Shown: piece by piece, positions 26,910 through 35,450 of the stretch
How the letters are laid out: each line of letters starts with the position of its first letter
Numbering within the stretch: the first letter of the stretch is position 1
NCBI RefSeq assembly: GCF_022835695.1
Contig: NZ_BQUV01000001.1
Location: 496,001-560,000 of the forward strand
Reading direction: 5' to 3'
Length of the DNA: 64,000 bases
Source: Bradyrhizobium sp. Ce-3
GTDB lineage: Bacteria > Pseudomonadota > Alphaproteobacteria > Rhizobiales > Xanthobacteraceae
Made by a program: the position numbers and the translations under genes
The notes under the pieces: model-generated
Told to the model about the DNA's origin: nothing
Seen by the model: only the letters and a program-made list of their open reading frames with translations
Databases searched by the model: none

Positions 26910-27833
26910 ATGAGACGGCGATATCCTTTTTCTATTGTGCTTACTGGTGAAAATAGTCTCCGCAAAGAAGGCCTTGCCAGAATTCTGAATTCAGAGAGCT
27001 TTCAAGTCCTGGCTTCGGTATCCGATGCCGACGATCTGCTCGGCAATGATACGCTCCAGAAGATTCCGATCGGTCAGGGATTGCTGCTCCTCATCGTTCA
27101 TACTGGCGATGATTTTCGCCCGACGATCGAGCAGATCGCCGCCTTCAAGCAACGTCACCCGGAAGGACGCGTTGCAGTCGTTGCGGATCAGTACCGCCTG
27201 ACCGATTTGGCTGCCGCACTTCGGGCCGGTGCCAGCGGATACTTCATCGACGTGATGAATTGCGATGCGTTCATCAAGTCCATCGAACTCGTCATGATGG
27301 GCGGCACGGTGTTCCCGCCGGCCTTCCTGACCTCAGCGCTCGATACCGACGAACGCGACGCAGACGATGCTCCTGCTCCAAACGACAACCATCGCACGGT
27401 CGCAGAAGCCGACGACAGGCTCGCTCGGCAACTCTCGCCGCGTGAAATCTCGATACTGCAGTGCTTGATCGAAGGTGATTCCAACAAGTGCATTGCGCGC
27501 AAGATCAACATTGCCGAAGCCACGGTGAAGGTTCACATCAAGGCGATCCTGCGCAAGATCCGGGTTCAAAACAGAACCCAGGCAGCGATCTGGGGCCTGA
27601 ACCATCGGCCTACCGCGGCCTGGCACAACAACGTGCCTGTATCTCAGACCGGTGAGGCCGACCGGCTCCTCCCACCCAAGAGGGAGATTCCCAAGATCGC
27701 GAGAGCGGCCCGGCCGGCGCCACTTGGCGGGGTCGATCACACCACGAACTACTTCGAGGTCTCCGTTGCCAACGGCCACGCGCGCAAGGACGTGGACTCT
27801 CAGATCAACGGAGCGATCCGGCTGCGAAAATAA
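26910..27833 (+). CDS. LuxR-type regulator with degenerate receiver domain
   Basis: Protein of 307 residues from the ATG at 26910 (GGGAGA upstream). Residues 6-125 have the response-regulator fold pattern (IVLTGENSLRKEGLARIL, ASGYFID), but the phospho-acceptor position reads LLLIVHTGDD, with His64 where Asp is expected, and the usual lysine is aspartate. The LuxR HTH lies at about residues 178-233 (LSPREISILQCLIEGDSNKCIA). About 75 extra residues of low conservation follow the HTH, which is unusual because the HTH normally ends the protein. It probably acts without phosphorylation and may control the adjacent secretion and polysaccharide genes. Confidence 0.86.
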   Translation: MRRRYPFSIVLTGENSLRKEGLARILNSESFQVLASVSDADDLLGNDTLQKIPIGQGLLLLIVHTGDDFRPTIEQIAAFKQRHPEGRVAVVADQYRLTDLAAALRAGASGYFIDVMNCDAFIKSIELVMMGGTVFPPAFLTSALDTDERDADDAPAPNDNHRTVAEADDRLARQLSPREISILQCLIEGDSNKCIARKINIAEATVKVHIKAILRKIRVQNRTQAAIWGLNHRPTAAWHNNVPVSQTGEADRLLPPKREIPKIARAARPAPLGGVDHTTNYFEVSVANGHARKDVDSQINGAIRLRK

Positions 27834-27841
27834 CCGAAGCT

Positions 27842-27895
27842 GGTCCGGTCTGGCCGTTCGCCGGGGTTTACCCCGGCGAGGTGTCGGACTGGACC
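27842..27895. terminator. bidirectional terminator-like hairpin between convergent genes
   Basis: A perfect 8-bp stem, CGCCGGGG (27859-27866) and CCCCGGCG (27871-27878), closes a TTTA loop. The flanks extend pairing imperfectly (GGTCCGGTC on the left, GACTGGACC on the right). It lies between two convergent genes ending at 27833 and 27976, the expected place for a shared terminator. T-runs are lacking. Confidence 0.55.
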
Positions 27896-27975
27896 ATGCC
27901 ATACAGATAGACACGGTAAGATAGACACGACGCGCGATGCCGATGCCGAGGCTTCCGCCAAGGCATCTGGATTGC

Positions 27976-29403
27976 CTATCGTTCCCGCAGCGCTTCCTGC
28001 TGGTGCCTTGCCAATGGCGAGAGCAGATAGCTGATGATCCTGCGGGTGCCTGTCTTGATCTCGACCGTCACCGCCATGCCAGGACCAAGCTTGAGCAGCT
28101 TGTCCTCCACCTGCATCTGCGTGCGGTCGAGAGAGACGCGGGCCGCATATTCGAGCTCCTGGCCTCTCGGCTCGCTGCCGCCTTGCGCGCTCCCCTGTGC
28201 GCGGTCGTTCGACGCGCCTTGCGGCCTGTCGCGCGTGATCGCGTCCGACGACACGCTGAGCACCTCGCCGTGCAGCAGGCCGTAACGGGTAAAGTTGAAG
28301 GTATCGACCTTGATCTCCGCCTTCTGTCCCGGATGAACAAATCCGATGTCCCGATTGGAGAGCATGGCTTCGATCTCGAGATGGCTTTCGCTCGGAACCA
28401 CCACCGCGAGCGCCTGCGCCTGCGCGACGACGCCCCCTACGGTATGAACGGCAAGCTGCTGCACCACGCCATCGACCGGCGCGGTCAACTGCTGAAGCTT
28501 CGTACGCTGGTCCGCCTTCACCACCTCCTGCGCGGTGCCCGCGGCCTTCTGCTCGGCCTTTGCGAGGGCGTCGAAGGTCGCACGTCGATATTCGGCGGCC
28601 ACCCTCTCCTTCGTCTCCCTCAGCAGGGCCACGGCGGCGTCGGCTTCGTGCAGCCGGCTCTGCTGCAGGACGAGGTCCTGCTGCAGGCCAACCAGGTCCT
28701 GATACTCGGCAAGATAAGTGACCTTCGAGCCGAGCGCCTTGTCGAGCAAGGTTTTGCGGATATCGACCCGTTCCGTGAGCACCGGTATCGTGGCCTGGAT
28801 TTTCGCGACCGTCGCGGTAATGGTCGCCCGTTCCGCTTCCTTCTGGCCTTGCTGGCGCTCGATCTCCGCCAGCTTGGCCTGCTGCTCCGCACGCTGGCTG
28901 ATCAGGAACTGGCGATGCAGATCGATATCGGCCGCACTGGCGCCCCGCGGCGGCTGGAATGCCGCAAGCGGGTCGCTCGCAAGCGCCGCGCGAAGCCGCG
29001 CCACGTCGAGTTCGGCAGCCAGCAGGTCGCTCCGGTAACGCTCCTGATCGGCGCCCGTCATCGTGGGATCCAGCTCGATCAGGACTTCGCCGGCCTTGAC
29101 GCTCTGCCCGTCCCGCACATGGATGGCGCGCACGACACCGGTCTCAAACGGCTGGATCAGCTTGGTGCGGCCGCCCGGCACGATCTTGCCGGTCGCCGTT
29201 GCGACGATGTCGACGTAGCCAAACCACGACCATACCAGCGCGATGCAGAATCCCACGATGATGCTCGCCCCGATCGCGCGCCCGATCGGCGACGGCGGCG
29301 ACTCCGTGATTTCGAGCGCCGCGGGCAGGAACGCGATCTCCTGCTCGCGACGGCGAACCTCGGCCTTCGGGAACGGGATGACGTTTCGGCTAACGAGCGT
29401 CAT
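27976..29403 (-). CDS. type I secretion membrane fusion protein (HlyD family)
   Basis: Protein of 475 residues; the start is the ATG at 29403, overlapping the end of the ABC gene by 14 bases. It has a short cytoplasmic N-terminus, one membrane segment (about residues 43-62, IGASIIVGFCIALVWSWFGY), a barrel-sandwich half-motif (GKIVPGGRTKLIQPFETGVV), a long periplasmic coiled coil (about 150-330) and the second half-motif with LTAPVDGVVQQLAVHTVGGV. This is the HlyD/PrsE layout linking the inner-membrane ABC protein to an outer-membrane TolC channel, which must be encoded elsewhere. Its cargo is probably the GH16 enzyme encoded first in the same unit. Confidence 0.92.
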   Translation of the reverse strand: MTLVSRNVIPFPKAEVRRREQEIAFLPAALEITESPPSPIGRAIGASIIVGFCIALVWSWFGYVDIVATATGKIVPGGRTKLIQPFETGVVRAIHVRDGQSVKAGEVLIELDPTMTGADQERYRSDLLAAELDVARLRAALASDPLAAFQPPRGASAADIDLHRQFLISQRAEQQAKLAEIERQQGQKEAERATITATVAKIQATIPVLTERVDIRKTLLDKALGSKVTYLAEYQDLVGLQQDLVLQQSRLHEADAAVALLRETKERVAAEYRRATFDALAKAEQKAAGTAQEVVKADQRTKLQQLTAPVDGVVQQLAVHTVGGVVAQAQALAVVVPSESHLEIEAMLSNRDIGFVHPGQKAEIKVDTFNFTRYGLLHGEVLSVSSDAITRDRPQGASNDRAQGSAQGGSEPRGQELEYAARVSLDRTQMQVEDKLLKLGPGMAVTVEIKTGTRRIISYLLSPLARHQQEALRER

Positions 29404-32062
29404 GGAGACCTGCCTGCAGGTGGTGCAGCCGCGCGTAACGTCCATTCGAGCGGATCAGCTCGTCATGGTTGCCGTCCTCGACGATGCGGCCGTGCTCGAT
29501 CGTGATGATGCGGTTTGCCTGGCGCACGGTGGACAGCCGGTGCGCGATCACGAACACGGTCCGACCGGCCGAGATTCGTTTCATGTTCTGCTGGATCGCG
29601 CGCTCGCTTTCATAGTCGAGCGCACTGGTCGCCTCGTCGAGAATCAGGATGCGCGGATCGGTGACCAGCGCGCGGGCGATCGCGATGCGCTGACGCTGTC
29701 CGCCGGACAGGCTGCTACCGCGTTCGCCCACCACGGTGTCATATCCCTCGGGCAACTCCAGGATGAAGTCGTGCGCGCCGGCGAGCGAGGCGGCCGCAAT
29801 GACGCGCTCGATCGGCATCGCCGGATCGGCGAGCGCGATGTTGTCGCGGATCGAGCGATTGAACAGCACGTTCTCCTGCAACACCACGCCGATCTGGCGC
29901 CGGAGCCAGGTAAGATCGACCATCGCAAGGTCGACGCCGTCGACCAGCACGCGCCCGCTCTCCGGCACATAGAGACGCTGGATCAGCTTGGCGATGGTGC
30001 TCTTGCCCGATCCCGAGGAGCCCACGATGCCGATGACCTGCCCGGGATCGACGCTGAACGAGACGTCGTGCAGCACTTCGGGACCGTCGATCCGGTAGCG
30101 GAACGTGGCGTGCTCGAACGTGACCCGGCCACGGATCGCCGGCAGCGCGGCGCGGCCGGGACTCGAGCTCGGCTCGGGAATGGTGTTGAGGATGTCGCCA
30201 AGACGGTCGACGGACAGCCGGGCCTGATGGAAATCCTGCCAGATCTGCGCGAGCCGCAGCACCGGCGTGCTCACGCGCGCCGCCAGCATGTTGAACGCGA
30301 CGAGCTCACCGACCGTCAGTGCTCCGTCGACCACGAGCCGGGCGCCGAAATACAGGGTTGCGGCGGCGACCAGCTTGCTGATCATCTGGACCGCCTGGCT
30401 CGCCGTATTGTTCAGGCTCAGCACGCGGAAGCTTGCGGCCACATAGCCAGCGAGCTGCTCCTCCCAGCGACGCTGCATTTGCGGCTCGACGGCCATCGCC
30501 TTCAGCGTCTCGACGCCTGTGACGCTCTCGACCAGGAACGCCTGGTTCTCGGCGCCGCGATTGAATTTCTCGTCGAGACGCCGACGAAACAGCGGCGCCG
30601 CGCCCGCCGATATGCCGATATAGAACGGGAACGACGCCAGCACGATGACGGTCAGCGTCGTCGAGTAGTAGAACATGACGGCGAGGAACACGAAGGTGAA
30701 CACCAGATCGATCGCCAGCGTGAGCGCCGAGCTGGTCAGGAACTGACGGATATTCTCCAGCTCGCGGACGCGCGCCACCGAATCTCCGACGCGGCGCGTC
30801 TGGAAGTAACCGATCGGCAATGCCATCAAGTGATGGAACAGGCGGGCGCCAAGCTCCACGTCGATCCGGTTGGTCGTGTGCGCGAACAGATGGACGCGCA
30901 GCGTACCGAGAATGGTCTCGAGCACGGTCAGCGCGACGAGGCCCGTGACCAGCACATCGAGCGTGCTCATGCCGCGGTGCACGAGCACCTTGTCGATGAC
31001 CACCTGGAAGAACAGCGGCGATATGACGGCGAAGACCTGCAGGAAGAACGAGGCGACCAGGACCTCGCTCAGCAGGCGGCGATACTTGTGGATCGCGCCG
31101 AAGAACCAGCTGATGTCGAAGCGCCGGGACATGTCGGTCAGTGCAGCGCGCCGCGTCATCAGGATGATGTCGCCGTCCCACATGGCCTCGAGCTCGGCCT
31201 GCCCGATCATCTGGGGCTGCGGCAGCAACGGGCGCTGGACCAGGAGCTTGTCGTCGACGATCTTGCCGAGAATCAGGAACCCGCCGTCACGCAGCACCGC
31301 GATCGCCGGGAGCGGCGTCACGGCAAGCCGCTTCCAGTTGGTTTTCTGCAACCGCGCCTTCAGCTCGAAATTCCGCGCGCAACGTATGATATCGGTGACG
31401 CCGAGGCGGTCGGTGCCGGTCCGATGCCGGATTTGCTCCGGATCGGCCGCGATGCCGTGACAGCGCAGCAGGATCGCCAGCGCCATCGCGCCCGATTCAT
31501 CCCCGTCGCCCGGTTCGGTCGCGCTCACCTCAGCGGCACCGTCGGGTCGACCGGACCGGCGCACAAGTGCGGGAAGCTCGCGGACCCGCCGCATCAGGTC
31601 TTCGCACAGATACTGGACCATATTGCGCGCGCGCACGCCCAGGCCAGTGAACCAATGAAGCGCCCGGTGCGCGGCGGGGCGCGACTCGGTCGAGATCAGA
31701 CGACCATCCCAGATCGCCTCGAACTCGGTGCGCGTGATGCGCCGCGGATGCGACGACGACGGATGCAGCACAAGCGCTTCGTTGCCGTCGATCTTTCCGA
31801 GCAGCAGGAATCCGCCGTCCTGCAAGGCAGCGATTCCAGGCAACCGGATGTTCGCCAGCCGCGTCCAATCGGTCGTCCACGAACTCGCCTTGAGACCGAG
31901 CTCGCCGGCGCAACGCAGCATTCCGCGGATACTTGTCGCCCTGCTTCCGCAGAGATCGCGGATCTTGTCGGAATCAACGTTCACACCATTAAGTCGCAGG
32001 AACAGAGCCAGGGCTCGAAGCCCGTGCTCTGCGGCATCGGCATTTCCATTCTGGATCGCCAT
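29390..32062 (-). CDS. type I secretion ABC exporter with two tandem C39-like domains
   Basis: Exporter of 890 residues, longer than HlyB-type proteins (about 700). The C-terminal part is normal: six membrane segments (about 325-590), Walker A GSSGSGKST, signature LSGGQRQRIAIARAL and Walker B LILDEATSALD. The N-terminus holds two copies of the C39-peptidase-like domain, at about residues 10-128 and 188-306. Each has the pattern LALxLRxxGV/I, LRDGGFLxLGKI and a FEAIWDG/LEAMWDG end. The catalytic cysteine is absent from both (EHG and ESG instead of DCG), so they are docking rather than cleaving domains. Normally there is one. The gene follows the GH16 gene by 134 bases. Confidence 0.9.
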   Translation of the reverse strand: MAIQNGNADAAEHGLRALALFLRLNGVNVDSDKIRDLCGSRATSIRGMLRCAGELGLKASSWTTDWTRLANIRLPGIAALQDGGFLLLGKIDGNEALVLHPSSSHPRRITRTEFEAIWDGRLISTESRPAAHRALHWFTGLGVRARNMVQYLCEDLMRRVRELPALVRRSGRPDGAAEVSATEPGDGDESGAMALAILLRCHGIAADPEQIRHRTGTDRLGVTDIIRCARNFELKARLQKTNWKRLAVTPLPAIAVLRDGGFLILGKIVDDKLLVQRPLLPQPQMIGQAELEAMWDGDIILMTRRAALTDMSRRFDISWFFGAIHKYRRLLSEVLVASFFLQVFAVISPLFFQVVIDKVLVHRGMSTLDVLVTGLVALTVLETILGTLRVHLFAHTTNRIDVELGARLFHHLMALPIGYFQTRRVGDSVARVRELENIRQFLTSSALTLAIDLVFTFVFLAVMFYYSTTLTVIVLASFPFYIGISAGAAPLFRRRLDEKFNRGAENQAFLVESVTGVETLKAMAVEPQMQRRWEEQLAGYVAASFRVLSLNNTASQAVQMISKLVAAATLYFGARLVVDGALTVGELVAFNMLAARVSTPVLRLAQIWQDFHQARLSVDRLGDILNTIPEPSSSPGRAALPAIRGRVTFEHATFRYRIDGPEVLHDVSFSVDPGQVIGIVGSSGSGKSTIAKLIQRLYVPESGRVLVDGVDLAMVDLTWLRRQIGVVLQENVLFNRSIRDNIALADPAMPIERVIAAASLAGAHDFILELPEGYDTVVGERGSSLSGGQRQRIAIARALVTDPRILILDEATSALDYESERAIQQNMKRISAGRTVFVIAHRLSTVRQANRIITIEHGRIVEDGNHDELIRSNGRYARLHHLQAGLHDAR

Positions 32063-32196
32063 CGATTACTCGATTGTTTCGCGGTCAGACGACCGGCTTC
32101 AACAAATTCCCTTTTTATGCATTCCCAGAAAACGAAACGGTATCGTGCCCGGCCGCTCAAGCGCGCGAACGTCGCTTGCCCGGCCGGGCAGCCGCA

Positions 32197-33960
32197 TCAA
32201 TGTTGCGGCTTGGTCAGATACGATTGTTCGTTCCAGCCCCCGCCCTGCGCGGCAGCCATAACGAGTTGCCCCTGAGCACTGCTGCCCTGGTGACTTGCCA
32301 GATACTGACTCAACAACGCGAAGTTCTGATTCGCCACCGTATTCGTAGCCGTCGACGGCGGAGGATCGGTCACCGTGATGCTGCTCGACGCGTACGTCCG
32401 AACGCCGGTCGTCGGGTCGGTCGCGGTTGCCGTGATGGCGAGCGTGGCCACCGGACGATCGGTGCCCCTGTAGTTCGACTGCAACGTCAATCCGCTGTCG
32501 ACCTGCGCCGCGGTGAGTGTGATGTCCCTTCCGCCCCTGTACGTACGACCATCAAGATTGTCGGTGATGGTCTCGTATCTCGGCAACCCCTTGATGGTCA
32601 CGGACACGGAATCGTTGGGATCGGCGGTGGTCACCTTGAGGCCAAGATCGACGGTCCCGCCCCCTCCGTCCACCGACAGCGAGGTATCTGCGACCATGAG
32701 TACCGGCGCGACGGGTGACGTCGGCGGCGCCGTGACGGTCGTCGGAGAGACCTGTAGCCCAGTGAACGTCTTCACCGCGCCAGCAAGGTTCGCGGTGGCG
32801 CCGCTTGCATCCTTGATGCTTGCAGTGCCTGGAAGATTGAGCCCGGTGATCGCAAGCGCCGCCGTCTGCAGATCGGTCTGCGCGATGGTCGTCCGGAAGG
32901 TCAGCGCACTGGTCCCCGAACCGCTCACATAGGTAGCGGTGCCGCCATCACTGAGCGACAGGGTCGGCGTGCCGGTCACGTTGACGACCTCGTTGAAGCC
33001 GACCGTAAATGTGACGGCATCGCCAGTATGCTTGATCCCGGTCCCCGGCGAAGCCGTAACCTGCGTCACCGCCGGCAGAATCGTCGGCGTGGTCGGCTGT
33101 GACGGGGTTGTCGGGGTCGTCGATCCGGTGACGTTGGCGCCAGTGACGGAGCCGGCGCTTCCGGCCGCCCGATAAAGCTGGATCTCGTCGATCTGCATCG
33201 GCATCGACGAGGGGGTCGAACTGTCGAGCGCAGTGTGCCAGCCGGCCGCGTTCGAATTCGCGACCTGGTTGCTCATGATCAACTGCATCGGCTCGTTCGG
33301 AATCGGGACCTGCGCGCTGGTCACGGTCGCGATCTGCCTTCCGTCGAGATACCAGGTGATCGATTGCCCGGGCACCCAGTTGATGCCGTAGGTGTGGAAG
33401 CCGGCCGTGAGGTCGATGCCGGTATTGACGGTGCCGCCGACCGTCCCCGAGGGCGTGTGAAGATGCCAGGTGAAGGCCTGGTTTGCCGGCCCGTTGCCGG
33501 TATATCCCCCCTCCTGGATATCGATCTCGAAATTGTCGCCGCTGCTCGAGCCTGCGCCGGGCATCAACCACAGCCCCGGCCAGGCACCGTCGCCGCTCGG
33601 CGCCTTCATGCTGATCTGAAGGTAACCGCCGTCAAATTCGAGATTGCCATAGCTGCTGACGGCGCCGGACGTGATCGGAAACGACTGGACCGTGCCCTGG
33701 TTCTTGCCGGTGACGGACTGCTTGACTGCCGTAAGATTCAGCACTCCGTTGCTGACGGTCACCTGGCTCGGCATGTCGTAGTCGGCATCGTACGGTCCGC
33801 CCGGCCCGCTCCCCCCCGCCCCATAGCTATTCCATGCCCAGCCGTTCGCGGCGCGACTGGTGATGTAGTTGTGCCAATAGCTGTCCAGCGTCGTGCCGGT
33901 AAAGCTTTCCTGAAAGACGAGATTGCTCGACGTGAAACCTGCTGGCGCGGCAAGTGCCAT
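32197..33960 (-). CDS. secreted GH16 family glycanase, probable type I secretion substrate
   Basis: Protein of 587 residues. The ATG at 33960 follows AGAAGGGAC; longer in-frame starts would run through an upstream repeat. Residues 1-265 are a GH16 catalytic domain with the EIDIQE motif (Glu145 nucleophile, Asp147, Glu150 acid/base). A Thr/Pro linker follows (about 280-300), then two beta-sandwich/Ig-like regions with VTFTVGFNEVVNV and a VDLGLKVTTADPNDSVSVT block. There is no Sec signal peptide, and the next genes downstream encode a type I exporter, so it resembles rhizobial PlyA/ExsH enzymes that trim exopolysaccharide. Substrate identity is inferred from context. Confidence 0.88.
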   Translation of the reverse strand: MALAAPAGFTSSNLVFQESFTGTTLDSYWHNYITSRAANGWAWNSYGAGGSGPGGPYDADYDMPSQVTVSNGVLNLTAVKQSVTGKNQGTVQSFPITSGAVSSYGNLEFDGGYLQISMKAPSGDGAWPGLWLMPGAGSSSGDNFEIDIQEGGYTGNGPANQAFTWHLHTPSGTVGGTVNTGIDLTAGFHTYGINWVPGQSITWYLDGRQIATVTSAQVPIPNEPMQLIMSNQVANSNAAGWHTALDSSTPSSMPMQIDEIQLYRAAGSAGSVTGANVTGSTTPTTPSQPTTPTILPAVTQVTASPGTGIKHTGDAVTFTVGFNEVVNVTGTPTLSLSDGGTATYVSGSGTSALTFRTTIAQTDLQTAALAITGLNLPGTASIKDASGATANLAGAVKTFTGLQVSPTTVTAPPTSPVAPVLMVADTSLSVDGGGGTVDLGLKVTTADPNDSVSVTIKGLPRYETITDNLDGRTYRGGRDITLTAAQVDSGLTLQSNYRGTDRPVATLAITATATDPTTGVRTYASSSITVTDPPPSTATNTVANQNFALLSQYLASHQGSSAQGQLVMAAAQGGGWNEQSYLTKPQH

Positions 33961-34394
33961 TCCATGTCCCTTCTGGAAGATTGAACGAAGAATTCCACCG
34001 TCGCGAACTGCGCGACCCATTCCAACATCGCGAACTGCGCGATTATTCCCCTGCCGCGAATCGCGCGACATACCGCATGCCCGTCGCCTGATGGCGCGGG
34101 CACATTGCAACGCAGTGGAGATTTCGAGGTACGCCCCTTCGACTGCTAGTCGGTTGGCTAAAGATCAAGTATGGCGAAAAATGGTTTCAAAATGAACTTC
34201 ACACAGGCGTTTGCGGAACGGTTCGCCTTATTCACATAACATTTTGACGCAGAAGCCTTACTTCGATTCGGATTTCTTCAATTGGGATTTAATTCTCGAC
34301 CCGATCGCCGCGAGATCGCTGATGTCGAGACCGCGCGGCAAGCGACTCGAGGTCGCGCAGCGGCTGTCCGAGAAACTGGCGGAAGAACTGAAAG
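33961..34394. promoter_or_regulatory. leader region of the GH16-exporter unit
   Basis: This 434-bp stretch lies between the galE stop and the GH16 start. The part next to GH16 carries the triple repeat described separately. The middle (about 34150-34260) is AT-rich and contains no convincing gene; it is the likely promoter area. No terminator with a T-run was seen after galE. Confidence 0.4.
33990..34068 (-). repeat. three tandem 26-27 bp operator-like repeats upstream of GH16
   Basis: On the minus strand the unit is TCGCGCAGTTCGCGA, followed by a short spacer and GGAAT. Copies start at 34068, 34042 and 34015. Each unit contains an inverted repeat of the form TCGCG-N5-CGCGA (34001-34015 and 34028-34042 perfect; 34054-34068 with one change). 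The last copy ends about 30 bases before the GH16 start codon. The regular spacing and internal dyads suggest cooperative binding sites for a dimeric regulator, or an RNA leader structure. Confidence 0.55.
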
Positions 34395-35405
34395 CTAGAC
34401 GTGACGATATCCGTCGGGATTCTTCAGCTGCCAGTGCCAGTGATCCGCGCACATCTGCGCCAGCGACTTGGCCGATTTCCAGTGCAGCGCCTGTTTCGCA
34501 AATGTCGGATCGGCACAACAGATCGCGACGTCTCCGGTCCGGCGCTCGGCGATCTCATACGGAATCGGTCTGCCGCTCGCGGCTTCGAACGCCCGAACCA
34601 CCTCCAGAACGCTGCTGCCGCTTCCCGTCCCGAGATTGACCGTGAACACCCCGGGCTGTTCGAGGTGGCGCAACACGCTGAGATGGCCGGCCGCAAGGTC
34701 GACGACATGAATGAAATCCCGGATGCCGGTGCCGTCCGGCGTATCGTAGTCGTCTCCCCAGATCCGCAGCTTCGCCCGCTTTCCGATCGCCACCTGCGCC
34801 ACCAGCGGCACGAGATTGTTGGGAACGCCGATCGGGTCTTCGCCGATCAGACCGCTCTCATGCGCGCCGGCCGGATTGAAGTAGCGCAGGATGCCGATGC
34901 GCCAATCCTCCTCCGAGCGATGGAGATCCTTGAGCATTTCCTCGACGAAGAGCTTGGTGCGGCCGTAGGGATTGGTCGGCGCCAGCGGATGCCTCTCGTC
35001 GAGCGGCAGGTAGGCGGGCATGCCGTAGACGGTCGCGGACGAGCTGAAGACAAGCGTCTTGACGTCAGCACGTTTCATTGCCGACACCAGCCGCATCGTT
35101 CCCACGACATTGTTGTCGTAATAGGTCATGGGATGAACGTTGGAATCACCGACCGCCTTGAGCCCAGCAAGATGGATGACCGCGGTCACGCCGCACGACC
35201 GGAGCACGTCGTAGATCGCCTCCTCGTTGCGGATGTCGACGCAGTGAAAGCCAAGCGGCCGCCCGCAGATCGCTTCAACGCGCGCGAGCGCGGCCCGGTT
35301 GCTGTTGCAGAGATTGTCGACCACCACGACATCGAGCCCCGCATCGAGCAGCGCGATGCAGACGTGGGTCCCGATATATCCAGCGCCTCCGGTCAGCAAG
35401 ATCAT
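34395..35405 (-). CDS. galE: UDP-glucose 4-epimerase
   Basis: Protein of 336 residues from the ATG at 35405 (an in-frame GTG at 35414 would add three residues). It is an extended short-chain dehydrogenase: LLTGGAGYIGTHVCIALL binds NAD, FSSSATVYG supplies the catalytic Ser/Thr, YGRTK holds the Tyr-Lys pair (NPYGRTKLFVEE), and RYFNPAGAHESGLIGEDP is the GalE substrate segment. It interconverts UDP-glucose and UDP-galactose, so the polymer made here probably contains galactose. It is about 45 bases downstream of the GT2 gene and likely cotranscribed with it and GH5. Confidence 0.93.
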   Translation of the reverse strand: MILLTGGAGYIGTHVCIALLDAGLDVVVVDNLCNSNRAALARVEAICGRPLGFHCVDIRNEEAIYDVLRSCGVTAVIHLAGLKAVGDSNVHPMTYYDNNVVGTMRLVSAMKRADVKTLVFSSSATVYGMPAYLPLDERHPLAPTNPYGRTKLFVEEMLKDLHRSEEDWRIGILRYFNPAGAHESGLIGEDPIGVPNNLVPLVAQVAIGKRAKLRIWGDDYDTPDGTGIRDFIHVVDLAAGHLSVLRHLEQPGVFTVNLGTGSGSSVLEVVRAFEAASGRPIPYEIAERRTGDVAICCADPTFAKQALHWKSAKSLAQMCADHWHWQLKNPDGYRHV

Positions 35406-35450
35406 GTCAGTCACCGTATCGGTCGAACAGGCTTTCCGTGCCGTGTCGCG

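Noticed and set aside
29243-32275. A 1010-codon open frame on the plus strand opposite the type I exporter
   Set aside because: It mirrors the exporter gene, has repeated charged low-complexity content and no start site or motif. The exporter on the other strand is unmistakable.
34258-34518. An 86-codon minus-strand frame overlapping the end of galE
   Set aside because: It overlaps the 3' end of galE in another frame, is Ser/Arg-rich, and has no visible ribosome site.
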